The notes under the pieces are model-generated. The model made no database searches. It was not told the DNA's origin and worked only from the letters and a program-made list of their open reading frames with translations. From Puniceicoccales bacterium (GTDB taxonomy: Bacteria > Verrucomicrobiota > Verrucomicrobiia > Opitutales > UBA9783), in contig JAIRKR010000010.1 of the NCBI GenBank assembly GCA_031260015.1, positions 1 through 48,719 of the forward strand: a stretch of 48,719 nucleotides of DNA, read 5' to 3'. Shown here piece after piece: positions 15,987-25,539 of the stretch. Every line of letters starts with the position of its first letter. Positions within the stretch are counted from its first letter, which is position 1. The position numbers and the translations under genes are program-made.

Positions 15987-18302
15987 GTGGAATCTCCGAT
16001 ATTGTTGAACGCCTTTTGGGAAACAACGTCTTCGGGAGTTCTATGTTTTAGTGAGGATGTGCATCTTCGAGAACTGCCTAGGGGTACCATTGAAGGGGAT
16101 CCCATCGTTTTAAAGCATTTTTCTAAGGTAAAATTTGCAGAGGTATCGGGTTATTGCGTCGATGAAGATTTTGTCTGCTTTCGTTTGGCTTGCTCCCAAC
16201 TTTCTCGTAAGTTGAAACAACTGCCTGGAAATTTTTACGTAGCCGGCGACTTCAACCATTGGTCTTGGCAAGGCACAAAGCCTCTAGGTTTAACGCGAGA
16301 TAAGAGTGCTTTAGAATTAAAAATACCCGCCTCCTGTTTCCCTGAGGTGAGTTACTTCAAATTTGTACACGAATCTAACCTGTGGATAAATCCTTTTGAA
16401 GAGAGTCCGAATCGCGTTCAAGACAATTGTGGGCACGTCAATTTTCAACTCAATCTTCGGCAAACGAGTGCGCATTGGGTGGCGTTTCAATGTGCTCACA
16501 GTTACGATCTTTCAATGCAACCTTGGCTGCAATTTGGAAATCGGTCTATTCGTATGGATACTTTACCCTGGGCTTTGCAACTGTACTCGGATAGGCCTTT
16601 AGGTTGTTGGATGGAAGATGATCGGACTCATTTTGCTCTATTTGCCCCTCGCATTCCGAAAGTTGAAGTTCACATTTTTAACAAACAGGTAAACGTGGAC
16701 AACGTATACCCTTTGCAGGTGGATAAAGAGGGTGTTTGGTCCGTTGATTTACCGGGCAATTATTCTCATTATTGCTATGAATTTTTCATTTATAGTTCGA
16801 AAAAAACAAAGGTTGTGGATCCTTACGCCAAGGCTTTGGTAAGCCCTCAAGGTCCCGGAATAATTATGCCTTTGACGGCGTACGCCAGAAATTTTAAGAC
16901 GCCTCGTATGCGCGACCTAACTATTTTGGAAGGCCATGTGCGCGATATAACGGGGAAAAGCAGCTTTAACGATTTATCAAAATTCCTACGAACGGACAAC
17001 TATCTAACTTCGCTCCATTGCAATGCGCTGGAACTTTTACCCATCAACGAATACGACGCTTTAGACGGTAAGGAATATCATTGGGGATATATGCCCGCTC
17101 ATTATTTTGCACCCTCCTCCTTTTATGCTCAGGGCAATTGCGGATCTCAGGTACAAGATTTTCAGAAACTCATAGAGGTATGCCATGCGAAAGGCATAGC
17201 CCTCATTTTAGACGTTGTATACAACCATGCAGGCATTTTTAATAGTTTGCAAAAAATCGACAAGGCCTATTATTTTCGCTCAACGGGGGAAATTTTTTCC
17301 AATTTCAGTGGTTGTGGCAACGACTTCCGTGCCGAAGCTCCCATGGCAAAACGCTTAATTCTGGACAGTTTATTGCACTTTTTAAACGTATACGGAGTCG
17401 ACGGTTTTCGTTTTGACTTGGCAGAATTACTAGGCGTCTCCGTATTGGAAGAAATCGCGCAAAGCCTAAAGGCGGTAAAATCGGATGTTATTTTAATAGC
17501 CGAACCGTGGAGTTTTAGAAGTCATGTGGCATTGGATCTGAAAGGGACAGATTACGCTTGCTGGAATGATGGATTTCGCGATTTTATACTGCAATACGTG
17601 CGTGGGCAAGGCAATGTGGATGGATTGAAATATTTTATAAAAGGTTCAACCGATTTCCTGTGCGAAACGGCTCAGCAGTCGATTAATTACACGGAATCGC
17701 ACGATGATCATTGTTGGATAGATCGCGTTACGGAAAATGCAAATTGCAATGGTGAAAATTTTACGGTGAAAGATCGCCGCAGAACGCACTGTATGTTTGC
17801 GATTCTCTACCTATCCTTAGGTATTCCCATGATAAGTGCCGGACAAGACTTTTTGAAATCGAAAAAAGGGATTCGCAACACCTACAATCGCGAGGATTGC
17901 AATCGATTGGACTACTTGCGCCTAGAACAGTTTGCCGGTACGCATGCGTACGTAAAAGGGCTTATTGAATTAAGAAAATCCACTTACGGTAGACTATTAA
18001 AAACAGGGCACCCATCGGCCCATTATTTCAAATACTTTTATGCAAAAAATTCTTCTGCGCTGGTTATCTTGTACAATGCAGATCATTCGGAAGGAAACCG
18101 ACAAATTTTATTTGCCATCAATCCTCATGAAACGCCCGTGGAGTTGTTTTTAAAAGATATTTCTTTGGATCCATTTGTCCAAATAGCGGATACGGAACGT
18201 TTTTGTCTAAAAGGATTGAATCCATGCATGACACCGTGGACTCAAGAAGGTATGCTGAATTTACCGTCTCTTTCATGTGCCATCTGGATATCTAACGTAT
18301 GA
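15987..18302 (+). CDS. GH13 glycogen-debranching/pullulanase-type enzyme
   Basis: A 771-residue alpha-amylase-superfamily enzyme. After about 75 unassigned N-terminal residues comes a glycogen-binding-like module (AGDFNHWSWQG), then a CBM48 module (HFALFAPRIPKVEVHIF ... DPYAKAL) and the catalytic barrel. The four conserved regions are DVVYNHAG, DGFRFDLAE (nucleophile Asp, about 477), LIAEPW (acid/base Glu, about 506) and TESHDDHCW (third Asp, about 573). This matches pullulanase/GlgX-type enzymes hydrolysing alpha-1,6 branches rather than branching enzymes. I chose GTG at 15987 because AAGGA lies six bases upstream; the upstream GTG at 15942 would overlap the chaperone gene. The tight link to a CesT-like chaperone raises the possibility that the enzyme is exported. 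The exact substrate is uncertain. Confidence 0.9.
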   Translation: MESPILLNAFWETTSSGVLCFSEDVHLRELPRGTIEGDPIVLKHFSKVKFAEVSGYCVDEDFVCFRLACSQLSRKLKQLPGNFYVAGDFNHWSWQGTKPLGLTRDKSALELKIPASCFPEVSYFKFVHESNLWINPFEESPNRVQDNCGHVNFQLNLRQTSAHWVAFQCAHSYDLSMQPWLQFGNRSIRMDTLPWALQLYSDRPLGCWMEDDRTHFALFAPRIPKVEVHIFNKQVNVDNVYPLQVDKEGVWSVDLPGNYSHYCYEFFIYSSKKTKVVDPYAKALVSPQGPGIIMPLTAYARNFKTPRMRDLTILEGHVRDITGKSSFNDLSKFLRTDNYLTSLHCNALELLPINEYDALDGKEYHWGYMPAHYFAPSSFYAQGNCGSQVQDFQKLIEVCHAKGIALILDVVYNHAGIFNSLQKIDKAYYFRSTGEIFSNFSGCGNDFRAEAPMAKRLILDSLLHFLNVYGVDGFRFDLAELLGVSVLEEIAQSLKAVKSDVILIAEPWSFRSHVALDLKGTDYACWNDGFRDFILQYVRGQGNVDGLKYFIKGSTDFLCETAQQSINYTESHDDHCWIDRVTENANCNGENFTVKDRRRTHCMFAILYLSLGIPMISAGQDFLKSKKGIRNTYNREDCNRLDYLRLEQFAGTHAYVKGLIELRKSTYGRLLKTGHPSAHYFKYFYAKNSSALVILYNADHSEGNRQILFAINPHETPVELFLKDISLDPFVQIADTERFCLKGLNPCMTPWTQEGMLNLPSLSCAIWISNV

Positions 18303-18314
18303 TAGGGGGAAATG

Positions 18315-18343
18315 TTGACAGCATGGAATAACTTATGTAAAAT
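18315..18343 (+). promoter_or_regulatory. Sigma-70 type promoter for the pseudopilin gene
   Basis: TTGACA at 18315-18320, a 17-base spacer, then TAAAAT at 18338-18343. The predicted start of transcription, about seven bases on, falls on or beside the ATG at 18350, so the mRNA would be leaderless or nearly so. Confidence 0.7.
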
Positions 18344-18349
18344 ATATCC

Positions 18350-18901
18350 ATGATGCGTCTAAAGCACAAAAGATCCTGTGGGTTTACACTTGCAGAAATT
18401 ATGGTAGCTCTGTGTATTGTAGCCATCCTTACCGCCGTTGCCGTACCGGGCTTTAAAAAAACGATGCGAGATCTTAAGTTTAACGAATTTGTATGCAATT
18501 TTGAGAGTTTAATCAAAGTCTTTCGTTCCTATTATTTGATTTTTAATGAATGGCCGGCAGATGGTAATACAAATATTGTTCCATCTGGTAATATTCGTTA
18601 CCTTTTGCCCAATCATTTGTACCGAGAAAATCAGTTTATATACCGGCCTCTGAGAAAAAGCGGTGCTTCCTTTGACTTTGAAAATTGGATCACGGGTAAT
18701 ATATATTCAGACGATGGGGTGTTGCTACGTATTGCGGTAGATGCTAGGATTGGAGATAAGACGAATGCGACTCTTTGTTTTAATAGGTTGACTGATTTAG
18801 ATGACTTCAAAAACCATCTTTACTATCATTGTTCGACTTGTGTAATTTACAGAGTACCCGAGGCCGCACACAATACCTGTACGGAAAACAGATATTATTA
18901 A
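18350..18901 (+). CDS. Type II secretion/type IV pilus pseudopilin
   Basis: A 183-residue prepilin-like protein. A short basic leader (MMRLKHKRSCG) is followed by the prepilin peptidase site and hydrophobic helix FTLAEIMVALCIVAILTAVA with the conserved Glu at +5. The rest is a globular domain with several cysteines near the C-terminus (LCFNR, YHCSTCVIY, NTCTEN). The prepilin peptidase would cut after Gly11, and the helix would pack into a pseudopilus at the inner membrane. It resembles GspG/GspH-type minor pseudopilins, but the subclass is not clear. It stands alone behind its own promoter; another pseudopilin lies at 43436-44116. Confidence 0.88.
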   Translation: MMRLKHKRSCGFTLAEIMVALCIVAILTAVAVPGFKKTMRDLKFNEFVCNFESLIKVFRSYYLIFNEWPADGNTNIVPSGNIRYLLPNHLYRENQFIYRPLRKSGASFDFENWITGNIYSDDGVLLRIAVDARIGDKTNATLCFNRLTDLDDFKNHLYYHCSTCVIYRVPEAAHNTCTENRYY

Positions 18902-19222
18902 TTTCCATGGATTGCATGTAGGTACACCAGGTACTTTCCTACATTTAAAAGTTTTCAATGATTTCACTTTACCTGCCCGCATTCTCAATTTCCTACGTTG
19001 CCAATATGGATAATAATCAATATGGAACAGTTGATTGACTGCAATTTAAAACATCTCTTGGGATTAATACCCTGTTTTTAAACTGTTATCGCATATTTTT
19101 ACGCAGGATGCTACATTCCGGTGGTACTCTGTAAATCCCTTCTTTTGAACGAAAAACGAGAAGATATTTACAAATAAAAGAATTGAATTTGCCGTTGAAA
19201 GTACTACGATTCGTAACTTATT
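18902..19222. other. Intergenic region without a recognised gene
   Basis: 321 bases between the pseudopilin gene and accA. An imperfect hairpin ATGTAGG/CCTACAT lies at about 18917-18943, just after the pseudopilin stop, without a strong T run. I see no gene, tRNA or clear promoter. A TTGAAA-like -35 at 19195 would place its -10 on the accA start codon, so I do not accept it. Confidence 0.5.
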
Positions 19223-20194
19223 ATGGAAACGTCCGCTAAGTACACGCTTGATTTTGAAAAACCTTTATTGGCGTTGAGTGAGCAGTTAGAACAACTGAAA
19301 CGTTTGTCCAACGAAAATCAAGTACAGATGGATGATGAAATTCATGCCATTGAAATTAAAATTAAAGAAACCCAAGAACAGATTTATAAAAACCTTACTC
19401 CCTGGCAAAAAATAAAGATAGCACGTCATCCTCAACGTCCCTATGCATTGGATTACATTCAAGCATTGTTTGAAAATTTTCAGGAATTGCACGGTGATCG
19501 CCATTTTGGAGATGATCAGGCATTAATCGGGGGACCTGCACTTTTTGAAAAGAAGCCTGTTATGGTCATCGCTCAGCAGAAGGGTCGCTCTTTGAAGGAA
19601 AACATTAAACGCTGTTTTGGATCACCCAATCCCGAAGGTTATCGAAAAGCGCTGCGACTTATGCGGCTCGCAGAAAAATTTAAGATGTCCATTATTGCAT
19701 GGATTGACACGCCTGGGGCGTATCCGGGCATCGGTGCCGAAGAACGCCATGTAGCCGAGGCCATTGCTGTTAATTTGCGCGAAATGAGTACATTGAAAGT
19801 TCCAAGTATAGCCATCGTTTTGGGAGAAGGCGGATCGGGAGGAGCCCTAGGAATTGGCGTTGTTGACCGTGTTTTAATACTTGAAAATGCTTATTATTCC
19901 GTTATTTCTCCAGAGGGATGCGCCGCCATCCTGTGGAAAGATCGCTCTAAAGCTTCGGAGGCGGCCAACGCACTCAAGTTGTCTGCCAACCACTTAAAAA
20001 ATCTTGATGTGGTGGACGCCATTATTCCCGAACCCTTGGGAGGCGCACACGCAGATCCTACATTGTGCATGGCAAACGTTCGGTGTGCCTTGAAAACTCA
20101 TTTGACAGAGCTTTTACAGGAGTCGGAAAAAGATTTGTTGGCAAAAAGGTATCGCAAATTTAGATCCATAGGTATGTTTGAAGAACATGCATAA
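19223..20194 (+). CDS. accA: Acetyl-CoA carboxylase carboxyltransferase subunit alpha
   Basis: With AccD this subunit transfers the carboxyl group from biotin to acetyl-CoA to make malonyl-CoA, the first step of fatty-acid synthesis, in the cytoplasm. The 323 residues match the usual length. Signatures: YALDYIQALFENFQELHGDR (about 73-92), IGGPALFE, IAQQKGR, GSPNPEGYRKALRLM, WIDTPGAYPGIGAEERHVAE, and the oxyanion-type loop GEGGSGGALGIGVVDRV, then VISPEGCAAILWKD. The N-terminal helix is the family's coiled-coil lead. It opens a three-gene overlapping cluster accA-glmM-helicase. Confidence 0.97.
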   Translation: METSAKYTLDFEKPLLALSEQLEQLKRLSNENQVQMDDEIHAIEIKIKETQEQIYKNLTPWQKIKIARHPQRPYALDYIQALFENFQELHGDRHFGDDQALIGGPALFEKKPVMVIAQQKGRSLKENIKRCFGSPNPEGYRKALRLMRLAEKFKMSIIAWIDTPGAYPGIGAEERHVAEAIAVNLREMSTLKVPSIAIVLGEGGSGGALGIGVVDRVLILENAYYSVISPEGCAAILWKDRSKASEAANALKLSANHLKNLDVVDAIIPEPLGGAHADPTLCMANVRCALKTHLTELLQESEKDLLAKRYRKFRSIGMFEEHA

Positions 20195-21542
20195 AATTCA
20201 TTTTGGTACGGACGGTATTCGTGGAAAAGTTGGAGAATGGCCCATTACCGCAGAAGCCTTCAGGGGTATAGGGCAAGCCTGTTGGGCTTGGTTGAAGGCA
20301 AATAATTTGGATCTAAAGATTGCCGTTGGGTGGGATACGCGTGCCTCGGGGTCCGCGCTAGCGCATGCTTTTGCGCAGGGTTTTTTAAGCAACAGTATAG
20401 GACATGTCACTTTCCTAAACGTAACACCCACACCCGCTATCGCACATTTTGTTGCACGTGAGGGTTTTTCGTTGGGCATTGCCATTACGGCGTCTCACAA
20501 TCCATTCACAGACAATGGTCTTAAATTGTTTCACCACGGTGGATACAAATTGCTGAGAGAAGAAGAAGCCTGCATTGAAGCATGGATGAACCCGCAAGTG
20601 CTCACTCCCTCAACCTTACCTCACATCCACAAAATCAACGGAAGCGATTATTATGTCAAACACACCTTATCGGATTACAATTACCTCAATTTTGGAAGCA
20701 GAAAAATTGTTTTGGATACGGCCAATGGAGCTACCGTCTTTACCAGTTTGCCGATACTGAAATCCTTGGGGCTTGAGATTATTGCCATAGGCGATGAACC
20801 TACGGGCGAGAATATCAATCTTTGTTGTGGGAGTGAATGCTGCGATGGTATTGTGAAAAAAATGCGAGAAAGCGGTGCATGGTTGGGTATTGCACACGAT
20901 GGAGATGGGGATCGAGTTGTCCTATTTGACGAACAAGGAAGTCGGTTAGACGGAGATCAAGTTTTGGGAATCCTAGCTTTGGACAAATTCAAAAATGGAC
21001 AATTAAATCGTAATAAATTGGTGGTTACAGAACAGAGTAATTCGGGTTTAGACTGGACTTTAAAAAACTTTGGAATTCAAACAATTAGGACGGATATAGG
21101 CGACCGAGAAGTCTATTACAGCATGGTAACTCACGGTGCAAATATAGGGGGAGAAAGTTCCGGACATATTATTTTACGTGATATTGCAAAGACGGGCGAT
21201 GGCCTTCGGATTGCCATTGAATTGATGCGTATGGCTCTGGAACAACCCTTGGCGGAACGTAGGAAGACCATTACTCTATTTCCGAAAGCCGAAGGCGCAT
21301 TGAGCATTGCTTCAAAAATTCCAACAAGGCAACTGAAATGCGCACGGCTTTTTGAAAAAAATCACCATCGAGATGCGAATAGAATGTACATGCGTTATTC
21401 GGGGACAGAAAATAAACTACGCTTCTTGGTGGAAGCAGAAACAAATGCGTCATGTACGCAAATTTTGGCTCAATGGATGCATGCGGCCCGATTAGATTTT
21501 GAACATTGTAAAATTAGGGTGAATGGGTGTGTTACCTATTGA
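20187..21542 (+). CDS. glmM: Phosphoglucosamine mutase
   Basis: GlmM interconverts glucosamine-6-phosphate and glucosamine-1-phosphate, on the route to UDP-GlcNAc for peptidoglycan and lipopolysaccharide. The 451 residues have all family hallmarks: FGTDGIRGKVGEWPIT at the N-terminus, the phosphoserine loop ITASHNPFTDNGLKLF, the magnesium loop HDGDGDRVVLFD, the sugar-binding GGESSGHIILRD and the phosphate-binding RYSGTENKLRFLVEA. I chose the ATG at 20187, which overlaps the end of accA by eight bases; a TTG at 20178 is the alternative. The downstream helicase gene overlaps its end by 20 bases, so translation of all three is probably coupled. Confidence 0.97.
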   Translation: MHKIHFGTDGIRGKVGEWPITAEAFRGIGQACWAWLKANNLDLKIAVGWDTRASGSALAHAFAQGFLSNSIGHVTFLNVTPTPAIAHFVAREGFSLGIAITASHNPFTDNGLKLFHHGGYKLLREEEACIEAWMNPQVLTPSTLPHIHKINGSDYYVKHTLSDYNYLNFGSRKIVLDTANGATVFTSLPILKSLGLEIIAIGDEPTGENINLCCGSECCDGIVKKMRESGAWLGIAHDGDGDRVVLFDEQGSRLDGDQVLGILALDKFKNGQLNRNKLVVTEQSNSGLDWTLKNFGIQTIRTDIGDREVYYSMVTHGANIGGESSGHIILRDIAKTGDGLRIAIELMRMALEQPLAERRKTITLFPKAEGALSIASKIPTRQLKCARLFEKNHHRDANRMYMRYSGTENKLRFLVEAETNASCTQILAQWMHAARLDFEHCKIRVNGCVTY

Positions 21543-23943
21543 AAAAAAGTACACGCAAGCTTCCTTAAAAGTTTGGTTCGAGGCTTACAGAAAAAGTTGG
21601 TGGAATACCTATTTCTCGCATTCGGATTATCGACAAGGAGTTAAGCTTTTGAGTCATGGCGTCCAATCCATTACTCTAGAAGAACATTTCATTTTGGTAC
21701 ATGGTCGATTAAATAACGAAAATTATTACTCGACAGGTGATTTGCACGAAAATGGCCAAATAACTTTGCAAATTTCACAACGCAATGCCTCTGTTGGGAA
21801 AGCTTTTTTAGCGGCGGGTTTTCTAATTTTGGAAAAACTGATCGAAGAACATCTGTTCGAATTGAGTACGCCCATAGAAGTTGAGAGCAAGCATCCACAA
21901 CTTCCTCCTATGCCGGCAAAGGCTAATTCCGATCGAGCAGAAGTTGCCGACCCTTTGGGAAATTTAAAATTTTTTAAATGTAGCCAAAACTTAACTTTTG
22001 AGGTACATTTTCGACGACACAACAAACTCATTAAGCTCGTCTCTTTGGAAAAGCATTTGAAACTCAATGAGCGAGAACATCTACTATCTTTGCTGCATAC
22101 GGTTCAGAAATATGGATTTCACTGGGTAAATGCACATTTTCAAAGCAACGATCGAGAGGCATGGGCAGATTTTGTCAAAAACGAAATACCTCGACTGTCG
22201 CGCAAGTACTTTGTTGAAATCCCCGACTGTGTACGAAAATTGGAGGAAGGCATAAAACAGGTACAGGTGGTTTTGAACATGAATGCAGAAGACTGTTTGC
22301 AACAGCATTTTTTTGTAGAAAAATCATTGTTACGCGCCGAAAAATTAAAAAATTTCTTCCCTACGAAGCATAATCTTTGCTGGTCGGAAAAACATGGATT
22401 ACTTCGTTGGAATCCTGCAGATATCCGTTGGATGCAGCGGTTAAACGATTGGAAAAACCGACTTGGCCAAAAGTTGCCCGCCTATTTATTGCTGTCATCG
22501 TTCAATACGACGCACTTGGATGAGCAGGCAAGACAGTGGATAGAAAAACTAACCCATAGGCCGGAAAACTTGAATTTTACCCTCAAGATTCCGCTGAGAA
22601 ATTATCAGAAAGAAGGCGTTGTTTGGCTGAAACAATTGTTGGACTTGCATTGTCATCCCTTGTTGGCGGATGAAATGGGATTGGGAAAGACACGCCAAAT
22701 TTTAAGCTTAATACAATGGTTAAGAAGCGAAAATACGGATTTGATGCCGGATTTGATCCTATGTCCTGCCAGTGTGATTACCGCTTGGCAAACTGAACAA
22801 GAAAGTATTTTCCCCCAATTACCTTTGCAAGTGCTTCCTCATAAAACCGATGCAAATTTTATCCCCCATAGGAATGCAATCTTAGTTGCCAGTTATTCTC
22901 AGTTGAGGTTGCACGCAAATACACTGAAAACGATAAACTTTCGCTGCATCGTTTTGGATGAAGCGCAGTACATGAAAAATCCAAAATCAAAAACCGCACA
23001 CGCTTGTTTCAACTTGAAATCATGCTTTAGGTTGGCAACAACCGGTACACCGGTCGAAAATAGTCTCGTGGATTTATGGACGATTTTTCATTTTTTGATG
23101 CCGGGTTTGCTGGGAAATTACAAAGAATTTCAAAATCTCATGCAATCCGAATCGGAACGTACGCGACTCAGGGTACAAATTGCACCCTTTATTTTACGTC
23201 GGACAAAATCAGAAGTTTTAAAAAATTTACCCAAAAAGGAAGAGCACACCGTCTATTGCCCCATGACGGCTCAGCAACAAGCTTTATACGATACGTGGTT
23301 GCGTCAGGGTATTCATTTAAAACAGGGGCAATGGGGGCAACTTTTCATTTTGCTTCTACGTCTAAGGCAGATTTGTTGCGATCCAGGATTGCTTCCCCAT
23401 CATGAGCAAATATCTTGTAACGAAAGTGGAAAATTAGTGTGGTTGCAGCAACAGCTGGGTATTTGTGTAAAAAATGGGCAAAAAATAATTATTTTCAGTC
23501 AATTTAGACGTTTGTTGGAACGCATTATTCCCCTTGTGAAATCTTTTTATCCGCGTACGCTTCTTCTAACCGGAGACACGATTGTACACCAAAGACGTGG
23601 ACTTATTGAACGTTTTCAGAGGGAGCCACAAACTGCATTTCTAATCAGTTTAAAAGCTGGAGGAACGGGCATTACACTCCATTCGGCACAGGTCGTTTTT
23701 TTAATGGATCCCTGGTGGAATCCAGCCATTGAACAACAGGCGATTGCGCGTGTGCACCGTTTAGGTCAACAATTTCCACTGCAAGTGTACCGACCTCTGA
23801 TAGAAAATTCCATAGAATCTAAAATACAAATTTTACAAAAACAAAAGGGAGCAATTTTTGATACATTGTTTGCAAAAGGTCAATTATCTCAAATGGAACG
23901 CTGGCAGCAGTTGTACGACCTAATAAGTACGCATCAAAGATAG
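21523..23943 (+). CDS. SNF2-family DEAD/DEAH-box helicase (SWI2/SNF2-like ATPase)
   Basis: An 806-residue protein. The first about 350 residues are a poorly conserved bacterial SNF2 N-terminal region without visible zinc-binding SWIM motif. The ATPase follows: LRNYQKEGVVWL (Q-motif region, about 360), ADEMGLGKT (Walker A, about 382-390), LDEAQYMKNPKSK (motif II, about 478), TTGTPVENSLVDLW (motif III), FILRRTKSEV, IIFSQFRRLLERI (motif IV), LISLKAGGTGITL (motif V) and QQAIARVHRLGQ (motif VI, about 738-749). Such proteins translocate on double-stranded DNA and remodel nucleoprotein complexes; the bacterial target is unknown, though the related RapA acts on RNA polymerase. It overlaps glmM and ends the accA cluster. 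Confidence 0.95.
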   Translation: MGVLPIEKKYTQASLKVWFEAYRKSWWNTYFSHSDYRQGVKLLSHGVQSITLEEHFILVHGRLNNENYYSTGDLHENGQITLQISQRNASVGKAFLAAGFLILEKLIEEHLFELSTPIEVESKHPQLPPMPAKANSDRAEVADPLGNLKFFKCSQNLTFEVHFRRHNKLIKLVSLEKHLKLNEREHLLSLLHTVQKYGFHWVNAHFQSNDREAWADFVKNEIPRLSRKYFVEIPDCVRKLEEGIKQVQVVLNMNAEDCLQQHFFVEKSLLRAEKLKNFFPTKHNLCWSEKHGLLRWNPADIRWMQRLNDWKNRLGQKLPAYLLLSSFNTTHLDEQARQWIEKLTHRPENLNFTLKIPLRNYQKEGVVWLKQLLDLHCHPLLADEMGLGKTRQILSLIQWLRSENTDLMPDLILCPASVITAWQTEQESIFPQLPLQVLPHKTDANFIPHRNAILVASYSQLRLHANTLKTINFRCIVLDEAQYMKNPKSKTAHACFNLKSCFRLATTGTPVENSLVDLWTIFHFLMPGLLGNYKEFQNLMQSESERTRLRVQIAPFILRRTKSEVLKNLPKKEEHTVYCPMTAQQQALYDTWLRQGIHLKQGQWGQLFILLLRLRQICCDPGLLPHHEQISCNESGKLVWLQQQLGICVKNGQKIIIFSQFRRLLERIIPLVKSFYPRTLLLTGDTIVHQRRGLIERFQREPQTAFLISLKAGGTGITLHSAQVVFLMDPWWNPAIEQQAIARVHRLGQQFPLQVYRPLIENSIESKIQILQKQKGAIFDTLFAKGQLSQMERWQQLYDLISTHQR

Positions 23944-24209
23944 AAAGTTTTACTTAAAAAATATCCTTTATGTAGGGTTAAAAGATTAACAAAAGTGTAA
24001 GTACTTTGGCTATAAAATTTACCTTTTGAAAAAATCCTCCTGCAAACTCATTTCAAATTTTCTAAAAATTACTTTCGTATTTTTTTAAGCAACGATTTCC
24101 TGTGTCGCAAAACGTCCACGTCAACCTTATTGTCTGGGGCAACAGATCTAGAATTTTCGGGCCTGAAACGCCGTAAAACCATTATTTTATTCTCATTACA
24201 AATAAGCAT

Positions 24210-25493
24210 TTAGCAGAACTTCAATTCGTTTCTAAGCTTAAAAATTCCAAAAAGGTTGATGCATAAAAGTAATCCGCCCGATACGGACATGACCATCAAT
24301 GCCGTACCTTGGGCCACAAAGGAAAATGTTATAAACGCGCCTATGGCGTAGATGAGATAAAAAAATTGCCCTTTCTCTAGAGAAATTGCCTTTGCACTTT
24401 TCATGCCAACGGCTAAATATCCAAGGACCGTTGTCCAACCGGCTAAAAAGAAAAAGATAGCCATAAGCAACTGAGCATTTGGGAAATGTCCCATGAGTGC
24501 CGTTACAACGCAATCAAAGGCATTATTGTGACCGACACACCATTGTCCCGTGCACAGGACTAAAAGAATGGTAAGGGTACAGATTGCGCAGTCGGTGAAC
24601 AGGGAAAAAACGGCAGTTCGTGCCTGAACACACGGATCCGTTATCCGCGTTTCAGCTTGAATGATAGCGTCGTATCCAATGCCGATATCTCCGGAATACA
24701 CCGCTCTTGCCATGCCATGATGCACCGCCATAACAACCGTACTGCCCGCAAATCCTCCGACGGCAGCATGTCCACTGAAGGCTGATTTACAAATGGTAGT
24801 AAGCAATGCAAAAAAATCAACATTGCTGTGATATATGGTATACAAACATACGCCGGTGTATGTTAATAGAAAAAATGGCATGAGGATCGTGCATATGATG
24901 GAAAGGCGTCGAATACCACCGAGCGTTACATAGATTGTTCCGGATAACAAAACCAGTATGGCCAAGTACCTATTTAATCCAAATGTATCGACAAAAACGT
25001 CTTCGACAACCTTAAATTGATAAATCTCAGCTCCATAAATGCACATGAGCAAACAAAAGATAATGGAAATCCATTTTTTGCTAAAGGCACGCATTAAATA
25101 ATGCGGTGCACCGCCATCGTATCCGTGTTTTTTATCGTGTATGCGATATTTGATACCCAAAAAAATTTCCGAATATTTAACAAGCATTCCAATAAAAACT
25201 GCAACCCACATCCAAAAAAGTCCTCCGGGGCCGCCGATGGATACAGCCGTAATGCATGCCCCAACGTTGCCGATGCCAATGGAGCCACCCATCGATGAAA
25301 AATAAAGACGAATGGGCACCAGACCTCTTGCTTGTCTTGTTCCATTCATAAGTGCATTAAATGTCTTTATGGGTCTTACAATTGTGCGAAATTGAAAAAA
25401 TTTGGATTTTAGTGTCAGGTAAAACCCAATGCATAGTATTAGAAAAAAGTCGATGTAGCTCCACAAAAGATTATCTAAAAATTCAAGCACCAT
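24210..25493 (-). CDS. AGCS-family sodium:alanine/glycine symporter
   Basis: A multispanning inner-membrane transporter of the alanine/glycine:cation symporter family, moving alanine or glycine with sodium. From the ATG at 25493 the protein has 427 residues with about ten or eleven hydrophobic segments. Family motifs: FFQFRTIVRPIKTF near the start, SSMGGSIGIGNVGACITAVSIGGPGGLFWMWV (the conserved substrate/sodium region, shown here in part), KYSEIFLGIKYR and GMARAVYSGDIGIGYDAIIQAE. A longer frame begins at 25598, but that extension is cysteine-rich, non-hydrophobic and overlaps the upstream methyltransferase gene, so I start at MVLEFLDNLLWSY. It is the second gene of a minus-strand pair. Confidence 0.93.
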   Translation of the reverse strand: MVLEFLDNLLWSYIDFFLILCIGFYLTLKSKFFQFRTIVRPIKTFNALMNGTRQARGLVPIRLYFSSMGGSIGIGNVGACITAVSIGGPGGLFWMWVAVFIGMLVKYSEIFLGIKYRIHDKKHGYDGGAPHYLMRAFSKKWISIIFCLLMCIYGAEIYQFKVVEDVFVDTFGLNRYLAILVLLSGTIYVTLGGIRRLSIICTILMPFFLLTYTGVCLYTIYHSNVDFFALLTTICKSAFSGHAAVGGFAGSTVVMAVHHGMARAVYSGDIGIGYDAIIQAETRITDPCVQARTAVFSLFTDCAICTLTILLVLCTGQWCVGHNNAFDCVVTALMGHFPNAQLLMAIFFFLAGWTTVLGYLAVGMKSAKAISLEKGQFFYLIYAIGAFITFSFVAQGTALMVMSVSGGLLLCINLFGIFKLRNELKFC

Positions 25494-25539
25494 AAACGTA
25501 TAAAGTAACAGGCGTTTAAAATATTGAAAGGTTATTTTA

